From JAAFHI01 sp039793685 (GTDB lineage Bacteria > Acidobacteriota > Blastocatellia > Chloracidobacteriales > Chloracidobacteriaceae), in assembly GCA_039793685.1 (NCBI GenBank), contig JBDRAL010000074.1, positions 1 through 64,000 of the forward strand: a stretch of 64,000 bases of DNA. The letters are read 5' to 3'. The translations under genes were made by a program, and so were the position numbers. Shown here in pieces: positions 9,331 to 17,398 of this stretch; position 1 is the stretch's first letter; each line of letters opens with the position of its first letter. The notes under the pieces were generated by a model. It saw only the letters and a program-made list of their open reading frames with translations. It had not been told where the DNA came from and ran no database searches.

Positions 9331-10422
9331 ATGTCAGACGAAAAACAGGAAAGAAATAAAGCCATCGACGCCGCCATCGCGGGACTCGAAAAGCAGTTCG
9401 GCAAGGGCGTCATCATGAAACTCGGCGACCGGAAGGCCATCGAGATTCCGGCGATTTCGACGAGCTGTCTCAGCCTCGACGCTGCTATCGGCGTCGGCGG
9501 TCTGCCGCGTGGCCGAATCGTTGAAATCTACGGTCCGGAATCGGGCGGGAAAACCACGCTTTCGTTGCACGTCGTCGCCGAAGCCCAGCGCCGGGGCGGC
9601 AACGTGGCCTTCATCGACGCCGAACATGCCCTCGACCCCGGCTACGCCGCGAAACTCGGCGTGGATACCGCCAACCTGTTCATTTCACAGCCGGATAGCG
9701 GCGAACAGGCGCTTGAAATCGCCGAAGCGCTCGTCCGTTCGACGGCGTTCGACCTCGTCGTGGTGGACTCGGTCGCGGCGCTCGTCCCGAAAGCCGAACT
9801 CGAAGGCGACATGGGCGACTCGTTGCCCGGCCTCCAGGCCCGCCTGATGTCGCAGGCGCTGCGGAAACTCACCGCCGTCGCCAACCGGACCAACACCTGC
9901 CTGATTTTCATCAACCAGATTCGCGAGAAGATCGGCGTCATGTTCGGCTCGCCGGAGACCACCACCGGCGGACGCGCGCTCAAGTTCTACGCCTCGCTTC
10001 GTCTCGACATCCGCCGCATCGGCGCGATCAAGGACGGCGAGGACGTGGTCGGCAACCGCACCAAGGTCAAGATCGTGAAGAACAAGCTGGCCCCGCCCTT
10101 CAAGGAAGTCGAATTCGACATCATCTACGGCAAGGGCGTCTCCCGCGAAGGCGACCTGCTTGACCTCGCTGTCGAAAACAAGCTGGTCGACAAGAGCGGC
10201 GCCTGGTTTTCGCTCAAGGGCGGCGAACGGCTCGCGCAGGGTCGTGAAAACGCCAAGCAGGCCATCGCGTCCAATCCCGAACTGATGGAACGCCTCGACC
10301 GCGAGTTGCGCGCCATCCTCATGCCCAAAACCGTCAAGGCCGACGTGACCGACAGCGACGCCCCGGAAGCTCCGGAACCGATCGCCAAGCCGGCGGGCCG
10401 GGCGAAACCGACCACCGCGTAA
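9331..10422 (+). CDS. recA: Recombinase A
   Basis: ATP-dependent strand exchange protein, and the co-protease that triggers LexA cleavage in the SOS response. The 363-residue sequence carries Walker A GPESGGKT (68-75), a Walker B-like LVVVDSVAAL, the loop-1 motif EGDMGD, and loop 2 with NQIREKIGVMFGSPETTTGG. The C-terminal tail is Asp/Glu/Pro/Lys-rich, as in other RecA proteins. The start is the ATG at 9331, downstream of an A/G-rich ACGGAGAACG that can serve as ribosome binding site. I looked for a LexA box upstream and found none convincing. recX is not adjacent. Confidence 0.98.
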   Translation: MSDEKQERNKAIDAAIAGLEKQFGKGVIMKLGDRKAIEIPAISTSCLSLDAAIGVGGLPRGRIVEIYGPESGGKTTLSLHVVAEAQRRGGNVAFIDAEHALDPGYAAKLGVDTANLFISQPDSGEQALEIAEALVRSTAFDLVVVDSVAALVPKAELEGDMGDSLPGLQARLMSQALRKLTAVANRTNTCLIFINQIREKIGVMFGSPETTTGGRALKFYASLRLDIRRIGAIKDGEDVVGNRTKVKIVKNKLAPPFKEVEFDIIYGKGVSREGDLLDLAVENKLVDKSGAWFSLKGGERLAQGRENAKQAIASNPELMERLDRELRAILMPKTVKADVTDSDAPEAPEPIAKPAGRAKPTTA

Positions 10423-10608
10423 AAAAACAGTCTGGAGTCTGGAGTCGAAAGTCTGGAGTCAGGAAACTGATTCTTGAATGTTCGATTCGGACTCCCGACC
10501 CGAACAACCGAAAAACAGTCTGGAGTCGAGCAGCCAGAGTCGGAAAACGAATTTTGAACTTCCGATTTGGACTCACGACTCCAGACTCACGACTCCAGAC
10601 TTCTCCCT
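10423..10608. repeat. Heptamer array, GAGTCTG / ACTCCAG family
   Basis: Units such as GTCTGGA and AGTCGGA (10429-10462 and around 10517-10545) face ACTCCAG/ACTCACG units (10570-10602). The right-hand units end just before the next start codon. The gap holds no gene. Confidence 0.85.
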
Positions 10609-10609
10609 A

Positions 10610-12214
10610 ATGCAGCCAATCCTCACCGCCGCGCACATGACCGAGGTGGACCGCCTGACGACCGAACGGTTCGGCATCAGCGGGCTGCTTCTCATGGAAA
10701 ACGCGGCAGTCGGGGCGACGATTGCCATCGAACAGCATTTCGGCCCGATGGCGGGGCGACGAGTCCGCATTTTCTGCGGCAAGGGCAACAACGGCGGGGA
10801 CGGCGCGGCGGTCGCGCGGCAGTTGTGGATGCGCGGCGCGCGCGCGGAAGTCCTTCTTTTCGGAAAACGCGAAACGGCGAAGGGTGACGCGCGGATCAAT
10901 TTCGACATCGTCAATTCGCTCGCCGGACAGTCGGACCGCCTGATTTTCCGGGAAATCCTTTCGGAACAGGAATTTGCGGCAATCGTCGCGGAGCCGCGCC
11001 CCGATCTGCACGTCGATGCACTGTTCGGGACGGGCCTCATGCGCGGCCTTGAAGGCATTTTCGTGAAAGTGGTGGAATATCTGAACGCGACCCGCTGGGA
11101 CGACGCCTCTCCCGTACCGATCTGCGCGCTCGACCTGCCGTCCGGACTCGCCGCCGATGACGGAAATTTCATCGGCAGCCATGTCGCCGCCGATTTGACC
11201 GTGACTTTTACCGCGCCGAAAGCGGCCAACGTCGTGCCGCCCGCCTCCGATGCCAACGGCAAACTTCAGGTCATCCACATCGGATCGCCCGCCGCGCTCG
11301 CGGCCTCAACGGGAACGCACACGGCCCAGCTTCATCTTGTGGAAACCGCCGATGTACGAGGCTATTTGAACCGGACGAAGCGTCCGGCAGGGGCGCACAA
11401 GGGGATGGTCGGCCACGTTTTACTGGTCGCCGGTTCGCGCGGCAAAACCGGCGCGGCCGCGCTGGCGTCGGAAGCCGTACTGCGTGCCGGGGCGGGACTG
11501 CTGACCGTGGCGACGCCCGTGACATCGCAGCGAATGCTCGTCAGCCAGGCAATTTCGGAAGCAATGACCATCGGCGTGCCGGAAACGCCCAACGGTGGCT
11601 ATGCCTTTGACGCGGTCAACGGTCTGCTCGCGGCGGCACAGGGACGGACGGTCCTTGCCGTCGGTCCCGGCATCGGAGAGGAAGACACGACCAGGCGGGT
11701 CGTCCGGCATCTCGTTGAAAAGACGACGGTTCCGCTCGTTCTTGATGCCGACGCGCTGAACTGCCTCAGCCCGTGGAAGGAAATCAAGGGTACGGCCGAG
11801 CGGCCGATTATCCTCACGCCGCATCCCGGCGAAATGGCCCGCCTGCTCGACGTTTCGACGAAAGTCGTCACCGCCGACCGCATCACTGCCGCCCGTCGCC
11901 TCGCGACCTCGTTTTCGCTGATTGTGGTTTTGAAGGGCCAGCGGACGGTCGTCGCCGCGCCCGACGGCAATGTGTACATCAATCCGACCGGCAATCCGGG
12001 AATGGCGACCGGCGGCAGCGGCGACGTGTTGACCGGCATCCTCGCCGGACTGCTCGCCCAGACGCCGAACAACGCGCTCAAGGTCACGCTCGCCGCCGTC
12101 TACCTGCACGGCCTCGCGGGCGATCTCGCCGCCGCCGACCTCGGCGAACGCGCCGTCATCGCCTCCGACCTCACCGCCCGCCTCGGCGCGGCGTTCAAAT
12201 CCCTTCAGGCGTAA
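10610..12214 (+). CDS. nnr: Bifunctional NAD(P)HX epimerase / ADP-dependent NAD(P)HX dehydratase
   Basis: Repairs hydrated NADH/NADPH: the N-terminal YjeF_N domain (about 1-220) epimerises R-NADHX to S, and the C-terminal ribokinase-fold domain (about 235-534) dehydrates it using ADP. The 534-residue fused form is the common bacterial arrangement. Motifs include LLMENAA, CGKGNNGGDGAAVARQL and DALFGTGL in the N-domain, and ILTPHPGEMARLL, NPTGNPGMATGGSGDVLTG in the C-domain. The start is the ATG at 10610, because LTAAHMTEVDRLTTE matches the usual N-terminus. Upstream codons read heptamer repeats. There is no Shine-Dalgarno between the array and the ATG. Gene names in use are nnrD/nnrE or nnr. 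Confidence 0.94.
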   Translation: MQPILTAAHMTEVDRLTTERFGISGLLLMENAAVGATIAIEQHFGPMAGRRVRIFCGKGNNGGDGAAVARQLWMRGARAEVLLFGKRETAKGDARINFDIVNSLAGQSDRLIFREILSEQEFAAIVAEPRPDLHVDALFGTGLMRGLEGIFVKVVEYLNATRWDDASPVPICALDLPSGLAADDGNFIGSHVAADLTVTFTAPKAANVVPPASDANGKLQVIHIGSPAALAASTGTHTAQLHLVETADVRGYLNRTKRPAGAHKGMVGHVLLVAGSRGKTGAAALASEAVLRAGAGLLTVATPVTSQRMLVSQAISEAMTIGVPETPNGGYAFDAVNGLLAAAQGRTVLAVGPGIGEEDTTRRVVRHLVEKTTVPLVLDADALNCLSPWKEIKGTAERPIILTPHPGEMARLLDVSTKVVTADRITAARRLATSFSLIVVLKGQRTVVAAPDGNVYINPTGNPGMATGGSGDVLTGILAGLLAQTPNNALKVTLAAVYLHGLAGDLAAADLGERAVIASDLTARLGAAFKSLQA

Positions 12215-12254
12215 CCCGCCGCTGGCGCGGCTCGGGAACCGGGACCGCTCCGTT

Positions 12255-12308
12255 CCGAGGGCTGCGCTCCGCTTGCCCTCGGCTATCATAAGGTCGCCCC
12301 GCTGGGGC
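12255..12308. repeat. Two REP-like hairpins
   Basis: A stem CCGAGGGC/GCCCTCGG (12255-12282, 12-nt loop) is followed by GCCCC-GCT-GGGGC (12296-12308). Both lie just after nnr in a 243-nt gap and resemble the GC-rich palindromes at 15.5, 27.5-28 and 53 kb. Either could serve as a transcription end, but no T-run follows. Confidence 0.6.
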
Positions 12309-12377
12309 TTTGGTTGGTCGTTTTTCCCTCTGGAACTTTCAGCCAGACGCCTCAAAAGAATCGCGCAACCCCACATG

Positions 12378-12425
12378 TAATAATGATCGCGCGCGTACGG
12401 TTCCCCAACTTTGAAAGTTCCAGGA
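12378..12425 (+). repeat. Dispersed element, copy 1 (core GATCGCGCGCGTACG)
   Basis: TAATAAT, then the core GATCGCGCGCGTACG, then TTCCCCAACTTTGAAAGTTCC. A second copy in the same orientation lies at 12943-12994 on the other side of an AT-rich gene, offset by 567 nt. An inverted copy lies at 53836-53890. The element contains the near-palindrome AACTTT-G-AAAGTT. Confidence 0.85.
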
Positions 12426-12457
12426 TGTGCCGTAGTCACAAACAACTGAAAATTGCT

Positions 12458-12898
12458 CTAAAGAAACTGAGCCACAAGGAATTCATTAAATGATTTCCAA
12501 GTGGGATTGAATTGCCCGTTCAGCATCAGATTAATTTCTGCTTCAGTAACCAGGTAGACATGGTCTTTGGAAATATCGAAAAGAAGAACTGCTTCACCAC
12601 TAAAAGAACTTAAAGGAATGATGTTTCGGGGAAGAACTCCCCAAGGCCGCTTTTCCCAGAAGTATTCCAGCCTGGATTCATAGCTTGAATAAAGAAAAAA
12701 CCAACAAATATGGTCAAACTCGACATCTTTCCCGAGAAATGCCGGTTCTGAAAAAATCAGGTAAAATTCAAAAATATCGGATTCAGGGTGTATTCCAAAG
12801 TCACTTAAAATCTTTGCATATTTTAGTTGTCCATCTTCATTTAAGAGTCTTGAGTATTTTTTCTCATCCAGCTTCTTAATGACTTCCGGTGTAATCAT
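12458..12898 (-). CDS. SMI1/KNR4 (SUKH)-like protein, putative immunity factor
   Basis: This 146-residue cytoplasmic protein has no signal peptide. The C-terminal half reads like the SMI1/KNR4 or SUKH fold: PWGVLPRNIIPLSSFSGEAV, then VLLFDISKDHVYLV, and the closing W-K-S-F-N-E-F-L. SUKH proteins often protect against contact-dependent or secreted toxins, but I see no toxin gene here. The gene is clearly more AT-rich than its neighbours and uses AT-ending codons, which suggests transfer. It is bracketed by two direct copies of a dispersed repeat (12378-12425 and 12943-12994). The start is the ATG at 12898 with GGAG about 11 nt upstream. Family assignment is tentative. Confidence 0.7.
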   Translation of the reverse strand: MITPEVIKKLDEKKYSRLLNEDGQLKYAKILSDFGIHPESDIFEFYLIFSEPAFLGKDVEFDHICWFFLYSSYESRLEYFWEKRPWGVLPRNIIPLSSFSGEAVLLFDISKDHVYLVTEAEINLMLNGQFNPTWKSFNEFLVAQFL

Positions 12899-12942
12899 TT
12901 CTACGTTAGCTCCAAAGACCTTCTTTTTGGTTTCCCCATTAA

Positions 12943-12994
12943 AATAATAAAGATCGCGCGCGTACGATTCCCCAACCTTGAAAGTTCCCGAATC
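12943..12994 (+). repeat. Dispersed element, copy 2 (core GATCGCGCGCGTACG)
   Basis: AATAATAAA, the same 15-nt core, then ATTCCCCAACCTTGAAAGTTCC. It differs from copy 1 at only a few positions and has the same orientation. It lies upstream of the SUKH-like gene, while copy 1 lies downstream. Confidence 0.85.
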
Positions 12995-13000
12995 CGTCTC

Positions 13001-13043
13001 GCTAACTACTAACTACTAACTGCTAACCACTAACTGCTCCCTG
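13001..13043. repeat. Heptamer array, TAACTAC/TAACTGC family
   Basis: About six 7-nt units (CTAACTA, CTAACTG, CTAACCA variants) run directly into the stop codon of the minus-strand gene at 13044. No facing arm is obvious at this site. Confidence 0.85.
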
Positions 13044-14012
13044 CTAGCACCCCCCGCCCGCGCCCTGATACAGCTTCTGCCACTTGCCCTTCCGCTTTCC
13101 GAAAATCGTGAAATCGTGGCTTTCGTAGTAGGTCGTCCGGACGATGACTTCCGCCACCTTGTCGCCGTCGAGGTCGGCGTAATCCACGAGAAGCGGGATA
13201 TGGATGGCTGTTTCGTCGCCCTTCGATGAATAGTAAAACTCGAAGGCGATTTTGTACTTGCCCGGTTCGACCCGTTCGAGGATGACGAACAGGGAATCGA
13301 CAAACTCGTACTTTTTCCGCTCGACCGTGAACGTCCCGATCAGTTCCGCCGTGCCGTCGCCGTCGAGGTCGGCGGCGGTCAGATTTTCCGATTTCATCCG
13401 TTCGAGCGCGTCTTCCGGCGTGCCGTTGCGCTTCATCGCTTCCTTCGCGACGAGGGTGGCGGCCTCGCGTTCGGCCACGGTCGGGGCGAAGCGGGTCGAG
13501 CGCGCCGCGCCGAGCGTCGGCGAGTCGGTCGCCAGCGCGTAGACCTTCGGTTTCAGCGGCGCGGTCGTCTTCAAACGCGCCTGCGCGGACGTCCCCGAAC
13601 AGCCCGGTTCGAGGTATTTGACGACCGTGGCCGTCCCGGCGGGCGCGCCGCCGAACAGCATCCGGTACGCAGTTCCAGCCTTGAAGTACTTGGAAATAAA
13701 AGGCTTGATCGTTTTTTCGGAGCGTCCGTCGGCATCCACCGGCGGCTCGGAGAAGGTCCCGTTGTCCACCAGTACGACCGGCTCGATGTAGTTCATCGTC
13801 TCGGCCTTCGTGATGGCGAACACCGCGAACTTCGTCGCCGACCCGGTTGAAATCGGCTTTTTGGCGTCCGGTTTTTTATCCGCGGGCTTGGCCGTCGGCT
13901 TGGCGGCGGGACTTTGGGGCGATTTTTTAACGATGGGCTTGGACTGCGCGAAAACCGGCGCAAGAAAGAGCAATCCGGCGCAGGCGGGAGCGATCAGATT
14001 CTGGAATTTCAT
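13044..14012 (-). CDS. Secreted protein with Asp-rich repeat motifs
   Basis: Unrecognised 322-residue protein. A signal peptide is clear (MKFQNLIAPACAGLLFLAPVFAQ), followed by a Lys/Pro/Ala-rich linker to about residue 55. The C-terminal third has two DLDGD motifs (ADLDGDGTAELIG and ADLDGDKVAEVIV), as in FG-GAP/VCBS or dockerin-like calcium loops. They are set in alternating beta sequence that ends in FTIFGKRKGKWQKLYQG. It is probably an exported or envelope protein. A similar design, with DLNKDGVAEI, occurs in the product of 27982-28896, so the two may be distant relatives. Composition is like the chromosome, unlike the AT-rich gene beside it. No Shine-Dalgarno is clear before the ATG at 14012. 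Confidence 0.85.
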   Translation of the reverse strand: MKFQNLIAPACAGLLFLAPVFAQSKPIVKKSPQSPAAKPTAKPADKKPDAKKPISTGSATKFAVFAITKAETMNYIEPVVLVDNGTFSEPPVDADGRSEKTIKPFISKYFKAGTAYRMLFGGAPAGTATVVKYLEPGCSGTSAQARLKTTAPLKPKVYALATDSPTLGAARSTRFAPTVAEREAATLVAKEAMKRNGTPEDALERMKSENLTAADLDGDGTAELIGTFTVERKKYEFVDSLFVILERVEPGKYKIAFEFYYSSKGDETAIHIPLLVDYADLDGDKVAEVIVRTTYYESHDFTIFGKRKGKWQKLYQGAGGGC

Positions 14013-14101
14013 AAAACCGTTAGGATTGAAGGATAAAAATTTTGCCTGGTGGGCGCGGAAGAAGAGTACTTCCTGGCTGAAAACACAGCCAAAGGAAGAA
14101 C

Positions 14102-14386
14102 TTACCCTATCTCCTGTACTTTTACTTCGCTGAACGACAGGGCCGAAAGAACGATTTCACCTGCCACTTCGGCGCCAAATCCGTTTTTCCCGCCAAAAAA
14201 GCAAAGGTAAAAACCGTATGGTTCGACTTTTGCCATGACGGTTGGCATCTGGCAGTTGGTTGCCGGCGCTCGGTATTCCCAGCCTTGGGATGATCTTTGG
14301 CCGCACCCTCCAAGTATATTTTGGAGAATCCTTTCGCCCGCCTCGGTCGAGGGAAGCGAAACAAGGATTCGGTACTCAAAACCCAT
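14102..14386 (-). CDS. Small hypothetical protein
   Basis: A 94-residue soluble protein of unknown function (MGFEYRILVSLPSTEAGERILQNIL at the start), with no recognised motif. GGAG sits about 9 nt before the ATG at 14386. An in-frame ATG at 14401 would add five residues. It follows the next small gene (14419-14970) on the same strand with a gap of about 32 nt, so the two may be one transcript. Composition is less GC-rich than the flanking housekeeping genes. Its place beside SMI1/KNR4-like genes makes a role in an immunity cluster possible, but nothing in the sequence itself shows it. Confidence 0.6.
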   Translation of the reverse strand: MGFEYRILVSLPSTEAGERILQNILGGCGQRSSQGWEYRAPATNCQMPTVMAKVEPYGFYLCFFGGKNGFGAEVAGEIVLSALSFSEVKVQEIG

Positions 14387-14418
14387 TGGGGAGAACTCCA
14401 TGAAAATTCGTTAGTCGT

Positions 14419-14970
14419 TCATTCTGGGGAATCAAAATCTTCATGGTAGCGGCGGAATTGTTCACCTGGGTCATCAAAGGTACCCAATTTTTCCCAAATC
14501 TCTTCGTGATTGTTTGCCGTGATGGGAATCCCAAGTCCCTGAAGCCAGATTTTGATCTCCGAGAATTCCTCTTCCGTATCGGAGTCGGAAAGCACGAGAA
14601 GGTAATCCGCGAGATTTCTGCTGTGCAGGTAAAACTGCCCTTCGTTGTCGAGTTCAATAATGGGAGATTCGGCGATTGAGCGGTTTTCCTCACCGAGCCA
14701 GTAGCCAATCAATGCGCCATCTTCTACTTGGGCGACGAAAGCGATCTGGTCAAACATTCGTTGGTACAAATGAGGCAGAGTGCCATCTGGCTCATAGTAT
14801 CCTTCAAAAAGACCGTCACTTATTTCCTCAATCAAGGTGAGTGCAAACCGCCTTGTAAGCATGGGGTCGTTCTTTAACTGCGCTATCCATAGAAGCGCCA
14901 AATCGTGTGGAACGGGTTGTCCACGAAGGCAGTTTTTTGAAACTTGGGAAAGTGTCTGTTCAAGGTCCAT
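14419..14970 (-). CDS. SMI1/KNR4-like protein, putative immunity factor
   Basis: A 183-residue acidic cytoplasmic protein. The segment IAFVAQVEDGALIGYWLGEE, followed by ESPIIELDNEGQFYL and then NLADYLLVL, has the layout of SMI1/KNR4-type proteins, in which 'G-x-x-I-G-Y-W' precedes a short strand and a final helix. The start is taken as the ATG at 14970, with GGAG about 11 nt upstream. A GTG at 14991 in the same frame would add seven residues. It lies between two other small genes on the same strand. Moderate AT content compared with neighbours suggests an accessory origin. Family assignment is by eye and uncertain. Confidence 0.65.
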   Translation of the reverse strand: MDLEQTLSQVSKNCLRGQPVPHDLALLWIAQLKNDPMLTRRFALTLIEEISDGLFEGYYEPDGTLPHLYQRMFDQIAFVAQVEDGALIGYWLGEENRSIAESPIIELDNEGQFYLHSRNLADYLLVLSDSDTEEEFSEIKIWLQGLGIPITANNHEEIWEKLGTFDDPGEQFRRYHEDFDSPE

Positions 14971-15020
14971 TTCGGCAAACGCTCCAAACACTCTAAATAT
15001 TTCTTTTTGAAAGAGTCGTA

Positions 15021-15446
15021 TTAAACAATTAATGTCGCAAGCTTCCCCGGGACGGGCGTCAGTTCGCCGTGGGGGAACTCCCCCGCCTTGTAGGCCAGCC
15101 AGAGCGCGTTGAGCCAGTCGTCCTGAAAATCGTTTCGCAGGGCCGACCAGAACAACCCGAAGTCGTCGGAGATGGAACCAGCGGTTTCCCCGCCTGCGGT
15201 GGTATACGCCGCCTGAAAAACATCCTTTCGAAACGCCGTTTCTTCGCGGGTTTCATCTTTTGAAAGCGGTTTTTGCGTTTGAAGGTTTTCGAGCGCGGTG
15301 TATACCCGAACCCATGGTGCTTCAAAGGGTTCCGAGTCGCGGGCGTCGAGCAGGTCATCAATCGAGGCTGAATCAACGGAATCCAATCCCGAGAGAAAAA
15401 TTTCCGTTTCGATGAACGCTCGAAGGGCTGCGACCTCTTTGTGCAT
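15021..15446 (-). CDS. Small hypothetical protein, possible immunity factor
   Basis: A 141-residue acidic, helix-rich soluble protein (MHKEVAALRAFIETEIFLSGLD at the start) with no motif I can name. The ATG at 15446 has AGGTGA 5 nt upstream, a convincing start. It is the first gene of a three-gene minus-strand run (15446 down to 14102), with 50 nt to the next gene. The run is upstream of REP-like palindromes (15487-15588) that separate it from serS. Function cannot be told from the sequence. The short acidic form and neighbours are compatible with an immunity or antitoxin role, which is inference. Confidence 0.6.
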   Translation of the reverse strand: MHKEVAALRAFIETEIFLSGLDSVDSASIDDLLDARDSEPFEAPWVRVYTALENLQTQKPLSKDETREETAFRKDVFQAAYTTAGGETAGSISDDFGLFWSALRNDFQDDWLNALWLAYKAGEFPHGELTPVPGKLATLIV

Positions 15447-15486
15447 GGTTCACCTGGCTCGGGGGAATGGCAATTTGGCATTGGTA

Positions 15487-15588
15487 CCCATAGCCTTGCC
15501 CGAGCGCTCCGGCTATGGGCTATCCTCTTTTCAATCAATATTTTAAAGAAGATAGCCCACATCCGGAGCGCTTTGGCGAGGATGTGGG
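15487..15588. repeat. Pair of REP-like hairpins
   Basis: Hairpin 1 has the stem CCCATAGCC/GGCTATGGG (15487-15519) around a 15-nt loop containing GAGCGCTC. Hairpin 2 has the stem CCCACATCC/GGATGTGGG (15556-15588) around GGAGCGCTTTGGCGA. The two loops are partly inverted versions of each other, and the hairpins are joined by CTATC...GATAG. The same two-hairpin design recurs at 52957-53073, so this is a dispersed, BIME-like element. Confidence 0.85.
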
Positions 15589-15606
15589 TAATTGTGTTTT
15601 GAGGTT

Positions 15607-16887
15607 CTACGCCGAGATTTTTTCCATCCCGCCGAGGTAGGGCCGCAGCGCCTTCGGGATTTCCACCGAGCCGTCCGCCTGCTGGTAGTTTTCGAGAATG
15701 GCGAGCCACGTCCGACCGACGGCGAGGCCCGAGCCGTTGAGCGTATGGACGAATTCCGGCTTCGCGCCGGCTTCGCGCCGGAAGCGGATGTTCGCCCGCC
15801 GCGCCTGAAATGCCTCGCAGTTCGAGCAGGACGAAATCTCGCGGTAGGTTTTCTGGCTCGGCAGCCAGACTTCCAGGTCGTACGTCTTGGCCGCCGAAAA
15901 GCCCATATCTCCCGTCGCCAGAACGATTTTCCGGTAGGGTAGCTCCAGCCGTTGCAGGATTGTCTCGGCGTTCGCGGCCAGTTTGTCGAGTTCGTTGTAG
16001 CTCTCTTCCGGCTTCGTCAGCTTCACCAGTTCCACCTTGTCGAACTGGTGCTGGCGGATCATGCCGCGCGTATCGCGTCCGTAGCTGCCCGCCTCGCTGC
16101 GGAAACAGGGCGTGTAGGCGGTGAACCGGAGCGGCAGTTGCGCGCCGTCGAGAATTTCCCCGGAATAGTAGTTCGTGACCGGAACTTCAGCCGTTGGAAT
16201 CAGATAGAGGTTGCGCTCGTCGGTCAGTTTGAAGAGGTCTTCCTCGAATTTCGGCAACTGGCCGGTGCCGAACAGCGCCGCGCCGTTGACGATGACCGGC
16301 GGCTGAATCTCGGTGTAGCCGTGTTCGCCGGTGTGAATGTCGAGCATGAAATTGATGAGCGCGCGTTCGAGCCGCGCCCCGACGCCGGTCAGAAAGGTGA
16401 ACCGCGACGAGGCGATTTTCGTCGCGCGTTCCTGATCAAGCAGGCCGAGCGCGACGCCGATGTCGAGGTGATCCTTCGGTTCGAAATCGAAGGCGCGCGG
16501 CTCGCCCCACCGGGCGACTTCGGCGTTGGCCGACTCGTCGCCGACGGGTACGTCCGCGTGCGGAACGTTCGGCAGACCGGTCGTGATGTCGCGCAGGCGC
16601 GTCTCGATGTCGGCGAGTTCAGTTTCGTACGCCTCGATCTTCGTTTTGACCTCGCGCATCTCCGCCCGCTTGGACTCGGCTTCGGCCTTCTGCCCGGACT
16701 TCATCAGCACGCCGATTTCCGGGCTGATGCGGTTCATCAGCGCCTTGAGGGCTTCGGATTCGGTGATGAGGCGGCGGCGGGTGACATCGAGTTCGGCGAA
16801 CTCGTCGAGGGTGAGCGACGAGCGCCGGTCGGCGAGCATCTGTTTGACGGCATCGGGGTTGGCGCGAATGAAATCGACGGCGAGCAT
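15607..16887 (-). CDS. serS: Seryl-tRNA synthetase
   Basis: Charges tRNA-Ser (and tRNA-Sec where present) in the cytoplasm. The 426-residue length is standard. The N-terminal long antiparallel coiled coil (about 1-105) is followed by the class II core. It holds TAEVPVTN, motif 2 FRSEAGSYGRDTRGMIRQHQF with its catalytic Arg, EISSCSNCEAFQARR, and motif 3 NGSGLAVGRTWLAILEN. The ATG at 16887 gives the usual M-L-x-x-D-F-I-R start, and no strong Shine-Dalgarno is seen. It stands alone on the minus strand, between the immunity-like run and a small unknown gene. Confidence 0.98.
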   Translation of the reverse strand: MLAVDFIRANPDAVKQMLADRRSSLTLDEFAELDVTRRRLITESEALKALMNRISPEIGVLMKSGQKAEAESKRAEMREVKTKIEAYETELADIETRLRDITTGLPNVPHADVPVGDESANAEVARWGEPRAFDFEPKDHLDIGVALGLLDQERATKIASSRFTFLTGVGARLERALINFMLDIHTGEHGYTEIQPPVIVNGAALFGTGQLPKFEEDLFKLTDERNLYLIPTAEVPVTNYYSGEILDGAQLPLRFTAYTPCFRSEAGSYGRDTRGMIRQHQFDKVELVKLTKPEESYNELDKLAANAETILQRLELPYRKIVLATGDMGFSAAKTYDLEVWLPSQKTYREISSCSNCEAFQARRANIRFRREAGAKPEFVHTLNGSGLAVGRTWLAILENYQQADGSVEIPKALRPYLGGMEKISA

Positions 16888-16918
16888 TTGGGTTGGTAAG
16901 TCCTTTTACGAATTCAGT

Positions 16919-17284
16919 TTAGAGATTTGGTGAGAGTGGGTTGCCCATCCAGTCCACTTGTATCGGGTTCTTTTTCGGCGCGAGCGACCATTCGATGACC
17001 CGCCGCACCGTGGCGGGCGTAATTGCCGGGGTGGTGTCCCATTTCGGGCAACGTATCCGCAAGCAGCAACTACCTGCACCAGGCAAACCGGGGAATTCAC
17101 GTCCGAGGACATTGAGAAAAGCGGTCTCCAGCGGTTGGCCGAGATGGAAATTGACAACAAATCGTTTATCCGGGGAGGCAATCCGGAGAATCCAGTCGGC
17201 AGAGTCATAATCTTCCGAGACGTACCAGATAAACTCACGGTTTGCCACGGCAATTCGACGACGATTTTTCATCCTGATTGCCAT
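16919..17284 (-). CDS. Hypothetical protein
   Basis: A 121-residue basic soluble protein (MAIRMKNRRRIAVANREFIWYVSED at the start). It has a segment R-I-A-S-P-D-K-R-F-V-V-N-F-H-L-G, then two cysteines (GSCCLRIRCPKW), ending in V-I-E-W-S-L-A-P-K-K. AAGGTGAT stands 6 nt before the ATG at 17284, making this start better than upstream codons that would add 17 residues. I do not recognise the family. It lies 31 nt upstream of serS on the same strand and may be co-transcribed with it. Confidence 0.65.
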   Translation of the reverse strand: MAIRMKNRRRIAVANREFIWYVSEDYDSADWILRIASPDKRFVVNFHLGQPLETAFLNVLGREFPGLPGAGSCCLRIRCPKWDTTPAITPATVRRVIEWSLAPKKNPIQVDWMGNPLSPNL

Positions 17285-17398
17285 CTTTATCACCTTGCGA
17301 AAACCTGATGGGCCGGTTGCTGAACGCCGGTTCATTCGCTAGCCTATCGGCGTCACCGAACAGCGTCAAATCCCATTCGGCTTCAACGGAGTTCCCCC

